Below, in pieces: positions 47,414 to 55,674 of a stretch of DNA of 64,000 nt (within the stretch, counting starts at the first letter, position 1; every line of letters begins with the position of its first letter). The position numbers and the translations under genes were made by a program. Under the pieces are notes generated by a model. The model searched no databases. It was not told the DNA's origin and saw only the letters and a program-made list of their open reading frames with translations. Location: the NCBI RefSeq assembly GCF_020982545.1, contig NZ_JAJKLK010000003.1, positions 1 through 64,000 on the forward strand, in the 5' to 3' direction. The DNA is from Streptomyces sp. MNU76. Lineage in GTDB: Bacteria; Actinomycetota; Actinomycetes; Streptomycetales; Streptomycetaceae.

Positions 47414-48940
47414 GTGACCAACAGCAGCGACCGGAGTCAGGCAGTGGGCGTCAAGACATACGAAGTGCGTACTTATGGATGTCAGATGAACGTCCATGAC
47501 TCCGAACGCCTGTCCGGTCTGCTGGAGGAGGCCGGATACGTCCGCGCGCCCGAGGACGCGGGGGAGGGCAACGCCGACGTCGTGGTCTTCAACACCTGCG
47601 CCGTACGGGAGAACGCCGACAACCGCCTCTACGGCAACCTCGGCCGCCTCGCCCCGATGAAGACCGCCCGCCCCGGCATGCAGATCGCCGTCGGCGGCTG
47701 CCTGGCCCAGAAGGACCGGGACACCATCGTCAGGAAGGCGCCCTGGGTCGACGTCGTCTTCGGCACGCACAACATCGGCAAGCTCCCCGTCCTGCTGGAG
47801 CGCGCCCGCGTCCAGGACGAGGCCCAGGTCGAGATCGCCGAGTCCCTGGAGGCATTCCCCTCCACCCTGCCGACCCGCCGCGAGAGCGCCTACGCCGCCT
47901 GGGTCTCGATCTCCGTCGGCTGCAACAACACCTGCACCTTCTGCATCGTCCCGGCCTTGCGCGGCAAGGAGAAGGACCGCCGCACCGGCGACATCCTCGC
48001 CGAGATCGAGGCCCTGGTCGGCGAGGGCGTCGCCGAGATCACCCTGCTCGGCCAGAACGTGAACGCCTACGGCTCAGACATCGGCGACCGCGAGGCGTTC
48101 AGCAAGCTGCTGCGGGCCTGCGGGCGGATCGAGGGCCTGGAGCGCGTCCGCTTCACCTCCCCGCACCCCCGCGACTTCACCGACGACGTCATCGCGGCCA
48201 TGGCCGAGACGCCGAACGTGATGCCGCAGCTGCACATGCCGCTCCAGTCCGGCTCGGACACGGTTCTCAAGGCCATGCGCCGCTCGTACCGCCAGGAGCG
48301 CTACCTCGGGATCATCGAGAAGGTCCGCGCGTCCATCCCGCACGCGGCCATCACCACCGACATCATCGTGGGCTTCCCCGGCGAGACCGAGGAGGACTTC
48401 GAGCAGACCATGCACGTGGTCCGCGAGGCCCGCTTCACCCAGGCGTTCACCTTCCAGTACTCCAAGCGCCCCGGCACCCCGGCCGCCACCATGGAGGGCC
48501 AGATCCCCAAGGAGGTCGTCCAGAAGCGCTACGAGCGCCTCGTCGCCCTCCAGGAGGAGATCTCCTGGGAGGAGAACAAGAAGCAGGTCGGCCGCACCCT
48601 GGAGCTGATGGCCGCCGAGGGCGAGGGCCGCAAGGACGGCGCCACGCACCGGCTCTCCGGCCGCGCCCCCGACAACCGCCTGGTCCACTTCACCAAGCCG
48701 GACCAGGAGGTCCGCCCCGGCGACGTGGTGACCGTCGAGATCACGTACGCCGCGCCGCACCACCTGCTGGCCGAGGGCGCGGTCCTGGACGTACGGCGGA
48801 CCCGGTCGGGCGACGCCTGGGAGAAGCGTCAGGCCGTTCCGGCGGAGAAGCCGGGCGGGGTGCTGCTGGGGCTGCCGAAGATCGGGGCTCCGGAGCCGCT
48901 GCCGACGGCTACCACCGGTGGGTGCGGGGTTCCCCAGTAG
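47414..48940 (+). CDS. miaB: tRNA-2-methylthio-N6-dimethylallyladenosine synthase MiaB
   Basis: MiaB is a radical-SAM enzyme that methylthiolates i6A37 in tRNAs, acting after MiaA (encoded 3 kb downstream). The 508-residue protein has the N-terminal cluster cysteines ([35 protein letters not shown]), the radical-SAM motif [18 protein letters not shown], the SAM site [13 protein letters not shown] and a TRAM domain (about 375-460). It starts at GTG 47414. The C-terminal 30 residues form a Pro/Gly-rich tail. Confidence 0.95.
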   Translation: MTNSSDRSQAVGVKTYEVRTYGCQMNVHDSERLSGLLEEAGYVRAPEDAGEGNADVVVFNTCAVRENADNRLYGNLGRLAPMKTARPGMQIAVGGCLAQKDRDTIVRKAPWVDVVFGTHNIGKLPVLLERARVQDEAQVEIAESLEAFPSTLPTRRESAYAAWVSISVGCNNTCTFCIVPALRGKEKDRRTGDILAEIEALVGEGVAEITLLGQNVNAYGSDIGDREAFSKLLRACGRIEGLERVRFTSPHPRDFTDDVIAAMAETPNVMPQLHMPLQSGSDTVLKAMRRSYRQERYLGIIEKVRASIPHAAITTDIIVGFPGETEEDFEQTMHVVREARFTQAFTFQYSKRPGTPAATMEGQIPKEVVQKRYERLVALQEEISWEENKKQVGRTLELMAAEGEGRKDGATHRLSGRAPDNRLVHFTKPDQEVRPGDVVTVEITYAAPHHLLAEGAVLDVRRTRSGDAWEKRQAVPAEKPGGVLLGLPKIGAPEPLPTATTGGCGVPQ

Positions 48941-48948
48941 CGGGGTTG

Positions 48949-48983
48949 TTCGCGCAGTTCCCTGCGCCCCTGAAGGGGGCGCC
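48949..48983 (-). repeat. Dispersed intergenic repeat with hairpin after miaB
   Basis: GTTCGCGCAGTTCCCTGCGC continues into GCGCCCC-TGAAG-GGGGCGC, a hairpin next to the recurrent word. It lies between miaB and the LigB-like gene and may act as a terminator. Confidence 0.6.
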
Positions 48984-49011
48984 CCTGGCCGCGGAAGTTA
49001 CCCTGCGTCTC

Positions 49012-49719
49012 ATGCTTGTCGCCGCCGCCGTCTGCCCCTGTCCGCCTCTGCTCGTGCCCGAGGTGGCCGCCGGGGCCGCGCCCGAGCTGGACGCGGCGCG
49101 GGACGCGTGCGCGGACGCGCTCGGAGTGCTCGCCGCCGCCCGCCCGGACCGGCTGGTGGTCGTGGGCCCCGCCGGGCGCCACGCGTCGTATCCGGAAGGC
49201 TCGGGCGGCTCGTTCCGGGGTTTCGGCGTGGACCTCGACGTCCGCCTCGGGCGCGGGGGGAACGGCGACACGACGGCCCGGCTGCCCGCCTCGCTCGCCG
49301 TCGCCGCCTGGCTGCTCGACCGCACCGGCTGGGCCGACGCCCCGCTGGAAGGGCTCGGGGTGGCGGAACCGACCGCCGTCGAGCGGTGTACCCAAGTAGG
49401 AAGACAGGTCGCCGGGGCGGCCGAGCGGGTGGCTCTGCTGGTGATGGGCGACGCCAGCGCGTGCCGCACGCTCAAGGCCCCCGGGTACCTGGACGAGCGC
49501 GCGGCCGGCTTCGACGCGGGGGTCGCGCGCGCGCTCGCCGACGCCGACGTCGAGGCGCTGAAGACGCTGGACACCGGGGTGGCCCGCGAGCTGAGGGCCT
49601 CCGGGCGGGCCCCCTGGCAGATCCTCGCGGGCGCCGCCGAGGGCGCGGGCCTGGCCGGCAGCCTGCTCTACGACGACGCCCCGTACGGCGTGGGTTACCT
49701 GGTCGCCGCCTGGTCGTAG
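49012..49719 (+). CDS. Class III extradiol dioxygenase-like (LigB-fold) protein
   Basis: A 235-residue protein (MLVAAAVCPCPPLLVPEVAA, PDRLVVVGPAGRHASYPEGS) of the family annotated as class III extradiol dioxygenase subunit B-like, COG3885 type. The gene is conserved between miaB and miaA in Streptomyces. The His ligands of true LigB enzymes are not obvious, so dioxygenase activity is doubtful. TACCCT lies 7 nt before ATG 49012 with no ribosome binding site, indicating a leaderless mRNA. Function is not known. Confidence 0.72.
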   Translation: MLVAAAVCPCPPLLVPEVAAGAAPELDAARDACADALGVLAAARPDRLVVVGPAGRHASYPEGSGGSFRGFGVDLDVRLGRGGNGDTTARLPASLAVAAWLLDRTGWADAPLEGLGVAEPTAVERCTQVGRQVAGAAERVALLVMGDASACRTLKAPGYLDERAAGFDAGVARALADADVEALKTLDTGVARELRASGRAPWQILAGAAEGAGLAGSLLYDDAPYGVGYLVAAWS

Positions 49720-49780
49720 AGCCGGACACGGCGGACGGCCGGGAGCACGAGGCTCCGCGGCCGTCCGACGAGATGCGTGT

Positions 49781-50050
49781 TCAGGAAGCCGGAGGCGGGG
49801 GACTGGCGCCGCCGCCCGGAGGCGGGGGCGTGTGACCGCCCTCGTGGTGCGCGAGTCGGTCCATGGCGTGCTTGGCCCTGCCCGTGCCCGACTGGATCTT
49901 GTTGCTGTACTTGCCCTTGGTCTTCCTGTCGACCGTGTGAGCGGCCCTGTCGAGACCGTGGTGGATCTTGCCCTCGTGCTTCTGAGCGAGGTGCGAGACC
50001 TTGTCCTTGGCCGGGGAGAGTTTGGTTTTCAAATTATCCAGCAGGCCCAT
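49781..50050 (-). CDS. Small Lys/His-rich protein of the Rv0909-type antitoxin family
   Basis: An 89-residue basic protein starting MGLLDNLKTKLSPAKDKVSH, with helical amphipathic repeats (GLDRAAHTVDRKTKGKYSNK) and a Pro/Gly-rich end. It belongs to the family annotated as antitoxin (PF14013, MT0933/Rv0909 type). No toxin gene is adjacent, so an antitoxin role here is uncertain. It lies 23 bp after the acidic small-protein gene on the same strand. Confidence 0.72.
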   Translation of the reverse strand: MGLLDNLKTKLSPAKDKVSHLAQKHEGKIHHGLDRAAHTVDRKTKGKYSNKIQSGTGRAKHAMDRLAHHEGGHTPPPPGGGASPPPPAS

Positions 50051-50073
50051 GATTCACCTTCCCGCGCGGGCGG

Positions 50074-50361
50074 TCATTTGCGGGCGTTCTCACTGGACTC
50101 GTTGTCCGCCGCCTGATCGGCCGTCTGCTGCTTGGGGATCTCCACGTCGTCCGCCGTGTCGACGGCCTCCGCCGCCGGCTCGGCCGCGTCGCCCACCGCC
50201 TCGGCCTCGGCCGTGCTCCCGGCCTCCGGTCGGGCGGCCTCAGTGGCTCCCTTCGCCTCCTCCGGCTCCTCCGCCTCCGTCTCGGCGTCCGGCTCGGGCG
50301 CCGTCACGGCGGCCTCTTCCGTGTCCTTCACCTTACGACGGAACAGTGAAAAAACGCCCAT
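50074..50361 (-). CDS. Small acidic conserved Streptomyces protein
   Basis: A 95-residue protein beginning MGVFSLFRRKVKDTEEAAV, followed by an Ala/Glu/Pro-rich, intrinsically disordered region and a conserved tail (VEIPKQQTADQAADNESSEN). ATG 50361 is preceded by GAGGTTGAT. I recall close homologues at this position in other Streptomyces, but no function. It is divergent from miaA and probably cotranscribed with the following antitoxin-like gene. Confidence 0.72.
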   Translation of the reverse strand: MGVFSLFRRKVKDTEEAAVTAPEPDAETEAEEPEEAKGATEAARPEAGSTAEAEAVGDAAEPAAEAVDTADDVEIPKQQTADQAADNESSENARK

Positions 50362-50542
50362 ATCAACCTCAATGCTAATCATGCGGGTTAATTCCCGCCC
50401 TCTCCCGGAGCGTCCGATTGCGTCATCCGGGTCGCCGGCACTCGAAACCGGCGCTGCGAACACGCAACACGCAACGACTCCGGCTCCCCCGCGTCACGTA
50501 GCTCGTTCGAGAACGGGCCCCGACATTTGCGAGACTGGGTCG

Positions 50543-51481
50543 GTGAGCAACGCAGTTCCCTCCCCACGGGTCATCGCCGTCGTCGGACCGACCGCGGCCG
50601 GCAAGTCCGATCTGGGCGTCTATCTGGCCCAGCGCCTCGGCGGCGAGGTCGTGAACGCCGACTCCATGCAGCTCTACCGGGGGATGGACATCGGCACCGC
50701 CAAGCTGACCCCCGAGGAGCGCGACGGAGTCCCGCACCACCTCCTGGACATCTGGGAGGTGACGGCCGCCGCCAGCGTCGCCGAGTACCAGCGGCTCGCC
50801 CGCGCCCGGATCGACGCCCTGCTCGCCGACGGCCGCTGGCCGATCCTGGTGGGCGGCTCCGGGCTGTACGTCCGGGGAGCCGTCGACAACCTGGAGTTCC
50901 CCGGCACCGACCCCGAGGTCCGGGCCCGCCTGGAGGAGGAGCTGACGTTGCGCGGCTCCGGCGCGCTGCACGCCCGGCTCGCCGCCGCCGACCCCGAGGC
51001 CGCCGAGGCGATCCTGCCCAGCAACGGCCGCCGCATCGTCCGCGCCCTCGAAGTGATCGAGATCACCGGAAAGCCGTTCACGGCGAACCTGCCGGGCCAT
51101 GACGCGGTCTACGACACCGTCCAGATCGGCGTCGACGTGGCGCGGCCCGAACTCGACGAGCGTATCGCCCGCCGGGTCGACCGCATGTGGGACGCCGGAC
51201 TGGTCGAAGAAGTGAGCGCACTGGAGGCGCAGGGGTTGCGCGAGGGGCGTACGGCGTCGCGTGCGCTCGGCTACCAGCAGGTCCTCGCGGCACTCGCCGG
51301 GCAGTGCACCCTGGACGAGGCGCGCGCGGAGACCGTACGGGCCACCAAGCGCTTCGCGCGCCGCCAGGATTCATGGTTCAGGCGCGACCCGCGGGTGCAT
51401 TGGCTCAAGGGGGGGCTCGCCGACCTGACGGAACTCCCGCAGCTCGCACTGGCGTTGGTCGAACGACCGGTCACAGCCTGA
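50543..51481 (+). CDS. miaA: tRNA dimethylallyltransferase MiaA
   Basis: MiaA transfers a dimethylallyl group to A37 of tRNAs reading UNN codons; its product is the substrate of MiaB. The 312-residue protein has the P-loop VVGPTAAGKSDLGVYLAQ, the DSMQLYRGMDIGTAKL motif, GGSGLYVRG and the conserved ARRQDSWFRRDPRVHWL end. GTG 50543 is preceded by GAGACT at 6 nt and no ribosome binding site, consistent with leaderless expression. In Streptomyces, loss of this modification impairs TTA-codon (bldA) translation and development. Confidence 0.93.
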   Translation: MSNAVPSPRVIAVVGPTAAGKSDLGVYLAQRLGGEVVNADSMQLYRGMDIGTAKLTPEERDGVPHHLLDIWEVTAAASVAEYQRLARARIDALLADGRWPILVGGSGLYVRGAVDNLEFPGTDPEVRARLEEELTLRGSGALHARLAAADPEAAEAILPSNGRRIVRALEVIEITGKPFTANLPGHDAVYDTVQIGVDVARPELDERIARRVDRMWDAGLVEEVSALEAQGLREGRTASRALGYQQVLAALAGQCTLDEARAETVRATKRFARRQDSWFRRDPRVHWLKGGLADLTELPQLALALVERPVTA

Positions 51482-51589
51482 TCACGTCATGGCATCGGGT
51501 CGCCCCGGCGGTCATCCCGGCCTCCGGGGGCGTGCCATCATCGAGCTTCGATCGACCAAGTGGAGTCCGAGTTGGGAGGGCGCGTGGCG

Positions 51590-52114
51590 ATGGAGGCCGG
51601 CCCTCGCGACACCGCACAAAGCACGGAGCAGGGCGCCGCGCAGGACGCGGACCAGCTGGTTACCGAGGGGTACGCACTGGATTCCGAAGGTGATCCGCTG
51701 AGCCCCGACGGTCCGGAGGACCAGACCCCCGACGGCGTCAGCGACGACGGACCGGAACCGGACGAGATGTCCGGTCCGGAGGTGGAGGTCGAGCTGCGCC
51801 CCCAGCGCAGGCTGCGCCTCTGGCAGCTCGCCCCGATCGTGGGCCTCGCCGCGGTGGGCTCCCTGATGTTCGCCTTCCCCCTCGCCTTCGAGTTCGGGGA
51901 CGGCGGCGCCGTGGTCGCCATGCTCGGCCTGCTGATCTGCGCCACCGCGGCCGGCTGGGGCATGATGGCCGCCCGCCGGGTCGGTTACACGTGGCCCGGC
52001 CTGCCCGCCCGAGGCTCCGGCCGCCGCCCGGACTGGCGCCTCGTCCTCGCCTACGCCCTGGTCGTGGCCGCGGTGGCCTTCCTGGCCGTCTGGCGAGTGG
52101 CCCGGCTCCGTTAG
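51590..52114 (+). CDS. Hypothetical membrane protein with acidic N-terminus
   Basis: A protein of about 174 residues. The first 85 are acidic and disordered (DADQLVTEGYALDSEGDPLS), followed by LRPQRRLRLWQLAPIVGLAA and three membrane helices (about 75-95, 100-120, 145-165). ATG 51590 sits 10 nt after GGAGG; in-frame GTGs at 51584 and 51560 are possible starts. The gene is conserved between miaA and dapF in Streptomyces. Function not known. Confidence 0.7.
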   Translation: MEAGPRDTAQSTEQGAAQDADQLVTEGYALDSEGDPLSPDGPEDQTPDGVSDDGPEPDEMSGPEVEVELRPQRRLRLWQLAPIVGLAAVGSLMFAFPLAFEFGDGGAVVAMLGLLICATAAGWGMMAARRVGYTWPGLPARGSGRRPDWRLVLAYALVVAAVAFLAVWRVARLR

Positions 52115-52117
52115 AGA

Positions 52118-52159
52118 GCGCCCCGTCAGGGGCGCGGGGAACTGCGCGACCAGCCACGA
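52118..52159 (+). repeat. Dispersed intergenic repeat with GCGCCCC hairpin
   Basis: GCGCCCC-GTCA-GGGGCGC (52118-52135) followed by GGGGAACTGCGCGACCAGCC is a full copy of the recurrent Streptomyces intergenic element, just after the stop of the membrane protein gene. It may serve as a terminator. Confidence 0.7.
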
Positions 52160-52235
52160 TCGACCCGCTCGAGACCCTCGAACCGCAAGCCCTCCAGCCG
52201 GCCCACCCAGCGGAGCGCTCCCGTACGATCGAGGA

Positions 52236-53105
52236 ATGAGCACGCGGATCGCCTTCCTCAAGGGTCACGGGACCGAGAACGACTTCGTGATCGTCCCGGA
52301 CCCCGAGAACGCCATCGATCTCCCCCCGGCCGCCGTCGCCGCCCTGTGCGACCGCCGCGCGGGCATCGGTGGTGACGGCGTGCTGCACGTCGTCCGCTCC
52401 GCCGCGCATCCCGAGGCGAAGGAACTGGCCGCCGAGGCGGAGTGGTTCATGGACTACCGCAACGGCGACGGGTCGGTCGCCGAGATGTGCGGAAACGGCG
52501 TCCGCGTCTTCGCGCGCTATCTCCTGCACGCCGGGCACGTCACCGAGGGCGACCTCACCGTCGCCACGCGCGGGGGCGTGAAGAAGGTCCACATCGACAA
52601 GGACGGTGACGTCACCGTCGGCATGGGCCGCGCCCGCCTCCCCGAGGGGGACGTGACCGTGAGCGTCGGCGAGCACAGCTGGCCCGCGCGCAACGTCAAC
52701 ATGGGCAACCCGCACGCCGTGGCGTTCGTCGGCGACCTCGCGGACGCCGGCGACCTGCACGCCCCGCCGCCCTTCAGCCCCGCCTCCGCCTACCCGGACG
52801 GCGTGAACGTCGAGTTCGTCGTCGACCGCGGCCCTGGGCACGTGGCGATGCGGGTGCACGAGCGCGGCTCCGGCGAGACCCGCTCCTGCGGCACCGGCGC
52901 GTGCGCCGTCGCCGTGGCCACCGCCCGGCGCGACGGCGCCGACCCGGCGGTCACGGGCACCCCGGCGACCTACACCGTCGACGTGCCCGGCGGCACCCTG
53001 GTGATCACCGAACGGCCCGACGGCGAGATCGAGATGACCGGCCCCGCCGTGATCGTGGCCGAGGGCGAGATCGATGCCAACTGGCTGGAAAACGCGGCAC
53101 GTTGA
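52236..53105 (+). CDS. dapF: Diaminopimelate epimerase
   Basis: DapF converts LL- to meso-diaminopimelate for lysine and, through LL-DAP supply, streptomycete peptidoglycan. The 289-residue protein has both catalytic cysteines: MDYRNGDGSVAEMCGNGVRV and GSGETRSCGTGACAVAVATA, plus the N-terminal FLKGHGTENDFVIV. TACGAT lies 6 nt before ATG 52236. The two-fold related halves are complete. Confidence 0.95.
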   Translation: MSTRIAFLKGHGTENDFVIVPDPENAIDLPPAAVAALCDRRAGIGGDGVLHVVRSAAHPEAKELAAEAEWFMDYRNGDGSVAEMCGNGVRVFARYLLHAGHVTEGDLTVATRGGVKKVHIDKDGDVTVGMGRARLPEGDVTVSVGEHSWPARNVNMGNPHAVAFVGDLADAGDLHAPPPFSPASAYPDGVNVEFVVDRGPGHVAMRVHERGSGETRSCGTGACAVAVATARRDGADPAVTGTPATYTVDVPGGTLVITERPDGEIEMTGPAVIVAEGEIDANWLENAAR

Positions 53106-53114
53106 AGTGTGCTA

Positions 53115-53165
53115 GGGCTTGGTATGACGGTGCCCGCGACGCGAACACCATAAGGATCCAAGCCC
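53115..53165 (+). terminator. Candidate stem-loop after dapF
   Basis: GGGCTTGG (53115-53122) can pair with CCAAGCCC (53158-53165), with an inner GGTG/CACC pairing. It lies just past the dapF stop. The remaining gap up to the rsh gene (53166-53402) contains only the rsh ribosome binding site. Confidence 0.4.
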
Positions 53166-53402
53166 GCCACGTGTTCAGGGGTGCGAATCCATGGCCCACC
53201 CCGGTGGGGTGGCCCGAAAACGCAAACCTCGGAGCCATCGCTCGAATGGGTGATCCGTTTCACGCTCGGCGAGAGGCGGTCGGACGGGCGTGATGGGCTC
53301 GGTAGCATCAAGCACCGGCACGGACGGGGGAACGACACGATCCCCTGAGCCGCCGCACGCCCTGGGGCACCCGTCCGCCGGTCCACGCAGCCGGAGGTGC
53401 CC

Positions 53403-55565
53403 ATGAGCGCGGAGGCCACGAACCCCGCCGTATCGCCCGCCCCTGCGCCGCCACCAGCGCACCGCAGGAAGGGCCGACCTCGTATCGACCTGCGCCGTCT
53501 GGGCCGCGCCGCACTCCTGGGCCCGACGACCCGCGACCGGTTGCCCGACGCGATCAGCCATGTCGCCGAGGCGCACCGCGCCCACCATCCCGACGCCGAC
53601 CTGGAACCGTTGCGCCGGGCGTACGTCCTCGCCGAGTCCTCGCACCGCGGTCAGATGCGCAAGAGCGGTGAGCCGTACATCACCCACCCGCTCGCCGTGA
53701 CGCTGATCCTCGCCGAACTCGGCGCGGAAACCACGACCCTGACGGCCTCTCTGCTCCACGACACCGTCGAGGACACCGATGTGACCCTCGATCAGGTGCG
53801 GGAGGAGTTCGGCGCCGAGGTGTGCTTCATCGTCGACGGCGTCACCAAGCTGGAGAAGGTCGACTACGGCGCCGCCGCCGAACCCGAGACCTTCCGCAAG
53901 ATGCTCGTCGCCACCGGCAACGACGTCCGGGTGATGTCGATCAAACTCGCCGACCGGCTGCACAACATGCGCACCCTCGGCGTGATGCGCCCCGAGAAGC
54001 AGGAACGCATCGCCAAGGTCACCCGGGACGTCCTGATCCCCCTCGCCGAACGACTCGGCGTGCAGGCACTCAAGACGGAGCTGGAGGACCTCGTCTTCGC
54101 GATCCTCCACCCCGAGGAGTACGCCCACACCCGCGGCCTCATCGCTGACAACGCCGCACAGGAGAGCGACCCGCTCGCCGAGATCGCCGACGAGGTACGC
54201 GGCGTGCTGCGCGAGGCGGGCATCCAGGCCGAAGTCCTCATCAGGCCCCGCCACTTCGTCTCCCTGCACCGCGTCTCACGAAAACGCGGACGGCTGCGCG
54301 GCACCGACTTCGGCCGGATCCTGGTCCTCGTCGGCGAGGACGCCGACTGCTACGCCGTCCTCGGGGAGCTGCACACCTGCCTCACGCCCGTGGTCTCGGA
54401 GTTCAAGGACTTCATCGCCGTACCGAAGTTCAACCTGTACCAGTCGCTGCACACCGCCGTCGCGCGCGGCGACGGCCAGGTCGCCGAAGTCCTCATCCGC
54501 ACCCACCAGATGCACAAGGCCGCCGAGGCCGGCGTCGTGGCGCTCGGCAACCCGTACGCCGCCCCCGCCGAGGAACATCCCGACGGACGGCGGGCCGACG
54601 GCGAGGGCGAGCGCGTCGACCCCACCCGCCCCGGCTGGCTCTCCCGGCTCCTCGACTGGCAGGAGGCGGCCCCGGACGCCGACATGTTCTGGTCGACCCT
54701 GCGCGAGGACCTCGCCCAGGACCGGGAGATCACCGTGTTCCGCCCCGACGGGGGCACATTGGGGCTCCCCGAGGGCGCCAGTTGTGTGGACGCGGCGTAC
54801 GCGCAGTACGGCGAGGACGCCCACGCCTGTATCGGCGCCCGCGTCAACGGCCGTCTGGCGACGCTCAGCACGGTCCTGAAGGACGGCGACACCGTCCAGC
54901 TCCTGATGGGCCAGGACCCGGCCTCCGAGCCCTCCAGGGAGTGGCTGGAGCACGCCCACACACCCGCCGCACGCATCGCCATCCAGCGCTGGCTCGCCAC
55001 CCACCCGTCACCCGCCACCGACGAGCAGGACGAGCGCGACGGCGACCGCAAGGGCGAGACCCCCGCGGCGCCCGCCCTCGACGAGCCCGCCGCCACCTCC
55101 GACACCGTCGGCGCCGTGGTCGTCGTCGACAGGCCCGAGGCGACCGTCCGCCTCGCCCGCTGCTGCACGCCCGTACCACCCGACGAGGTCACCGGGTTCG
55201 CCGTGCGCGGGGGAGTGGTGACCGTGCACCGCGTCGAATGCGCCGCGGTGACACGCATGAAGGGGCTGGGGCGCCCCGAGATCGACGTGCGCTGGGGCGA
55301 CACCACCGAGTTCCGGGTCACCCTCGTCGCCGAGTCGTTCCAGCGCCCCCATCTGCTGGCCGACCTCACCGAGGCCATCGCCCTCGAAGGCGTCGACATC
55401 GTCACCGCCACCGTCGAACCGCCGACCCAGCAGCGCGTCCGCCACACCTACACGCTGCAACTCCCGGACGCCGCCCACCTCCCGGCCCTGATGCGCGCCA
55501 TGCGGAACGTACCGGGCGTGTACGACGTGGGCCGCGCCCAGCACCAGACGGTGGCCGCGTACTGA
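53403..55565 (+). CDS. rshA: RelA/SpoT-family protein (RshA-like (p)ppGpp hydrolase/synthetase homologue)
   Basis: A 720-residue RSH protein starting at ATG 53403 (GGAGG 5 nt upstream). The HD hydrolase domain (about 75-180) is complete: ITHPLAVTLILAELG, LLHDTVEDTDV, KLADRLHNMRTLGVM. The synthetase domain (about 270-370) is divergent: TDFGRILVLVGED replaces the usual DLxAxR motif, NLYQSLHTAV replaces NGYQSLHT, and the HW after IRTHQMHKAAEAGVVA is missing. A TGS domain (about 440-500) and C-terminal ACT-like part (from about 580) follow. It fits S. coelicolor RshA, a second RSH protein beside RelA. Likely mainly a hydrolase or a weak synthetase; that is inference. Confidence 0.85.
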   Translation: MSAEATNPAVSPAPAPPPAHRRKGRPRIDLRRLGRAALLGPTTRDRLPDAISHVAEAHRAHHPDADLEPLRRAYVLAESSHRGQMRKSGEPYITHPLAVTLILAELGAETTTLTASLLHDTVEDTDVTLDQVREEFGAEVCFIVDGVTKLEKVDYGAAAEPETFRKMLVATGNDVRVMSIKLADRLHNMRTLGVMRPEKQERIAKVTRDVLIPLAERLGVQALKTELEDLVFAILHPEEYAHTRGLIADNAAQESDPLAEIADEVRGVLREAGIQAEVLIRPRHFVSLHRVSRKRGRLRGTDFGRILVLVGEDADCYAVLGELHTCLTPVVSEFKDFIAVPKFNLYQSLHTAVARGDGQVAEVLIRTHQMHKAAEAGVVALGNPYAAPAEEHPDGRRADGEGERVDPTRPGWLSRLLDWQEAAPDADMFWSTLREDLAQDREITVFRPDGGTLGLPEGASCVDAAYAQYGEDAHACIGARVNGRLATLSTVLKDGDTVQLLMGQDPASEPSREWLEHAHTPAARIAIQRWLATHPSPATDEQDERDGDRKGETPAAPALDEPAATSDTVGAVVVVDRPEATVRLARCCTPVPPDEVTGFAVRGGVVTVHRVECAAVTRMKGLGRPEIDVRWGDTTEFRVTLVAESFQRPHLLADLTEAIALEGVDIVTATVEPPTQQRVRHTYTLQLPDAAHLPALMRAMRNVPGVYDVGRAQHQTVAAY

Positions 55566-55674
55566 GCGGACCGGGAGAGGCAGGGGCGGCTCGGCGGACG
55601 GCCGGGCCGCTCGTTCGGGTGGGACCGCTGCGCGTCGGCGGCGCGGAGCGGGAGCGCGCTGGTAGCGGTGGTCC

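Noticed and set aside
49781..50050. Toxin-antitoxin module at the Rv0909-type antitoxin gene
   Set aside because: The neighbouring small gene is a disordered acidic protein, not a START-like or other toxin, so a complete module is not supported.
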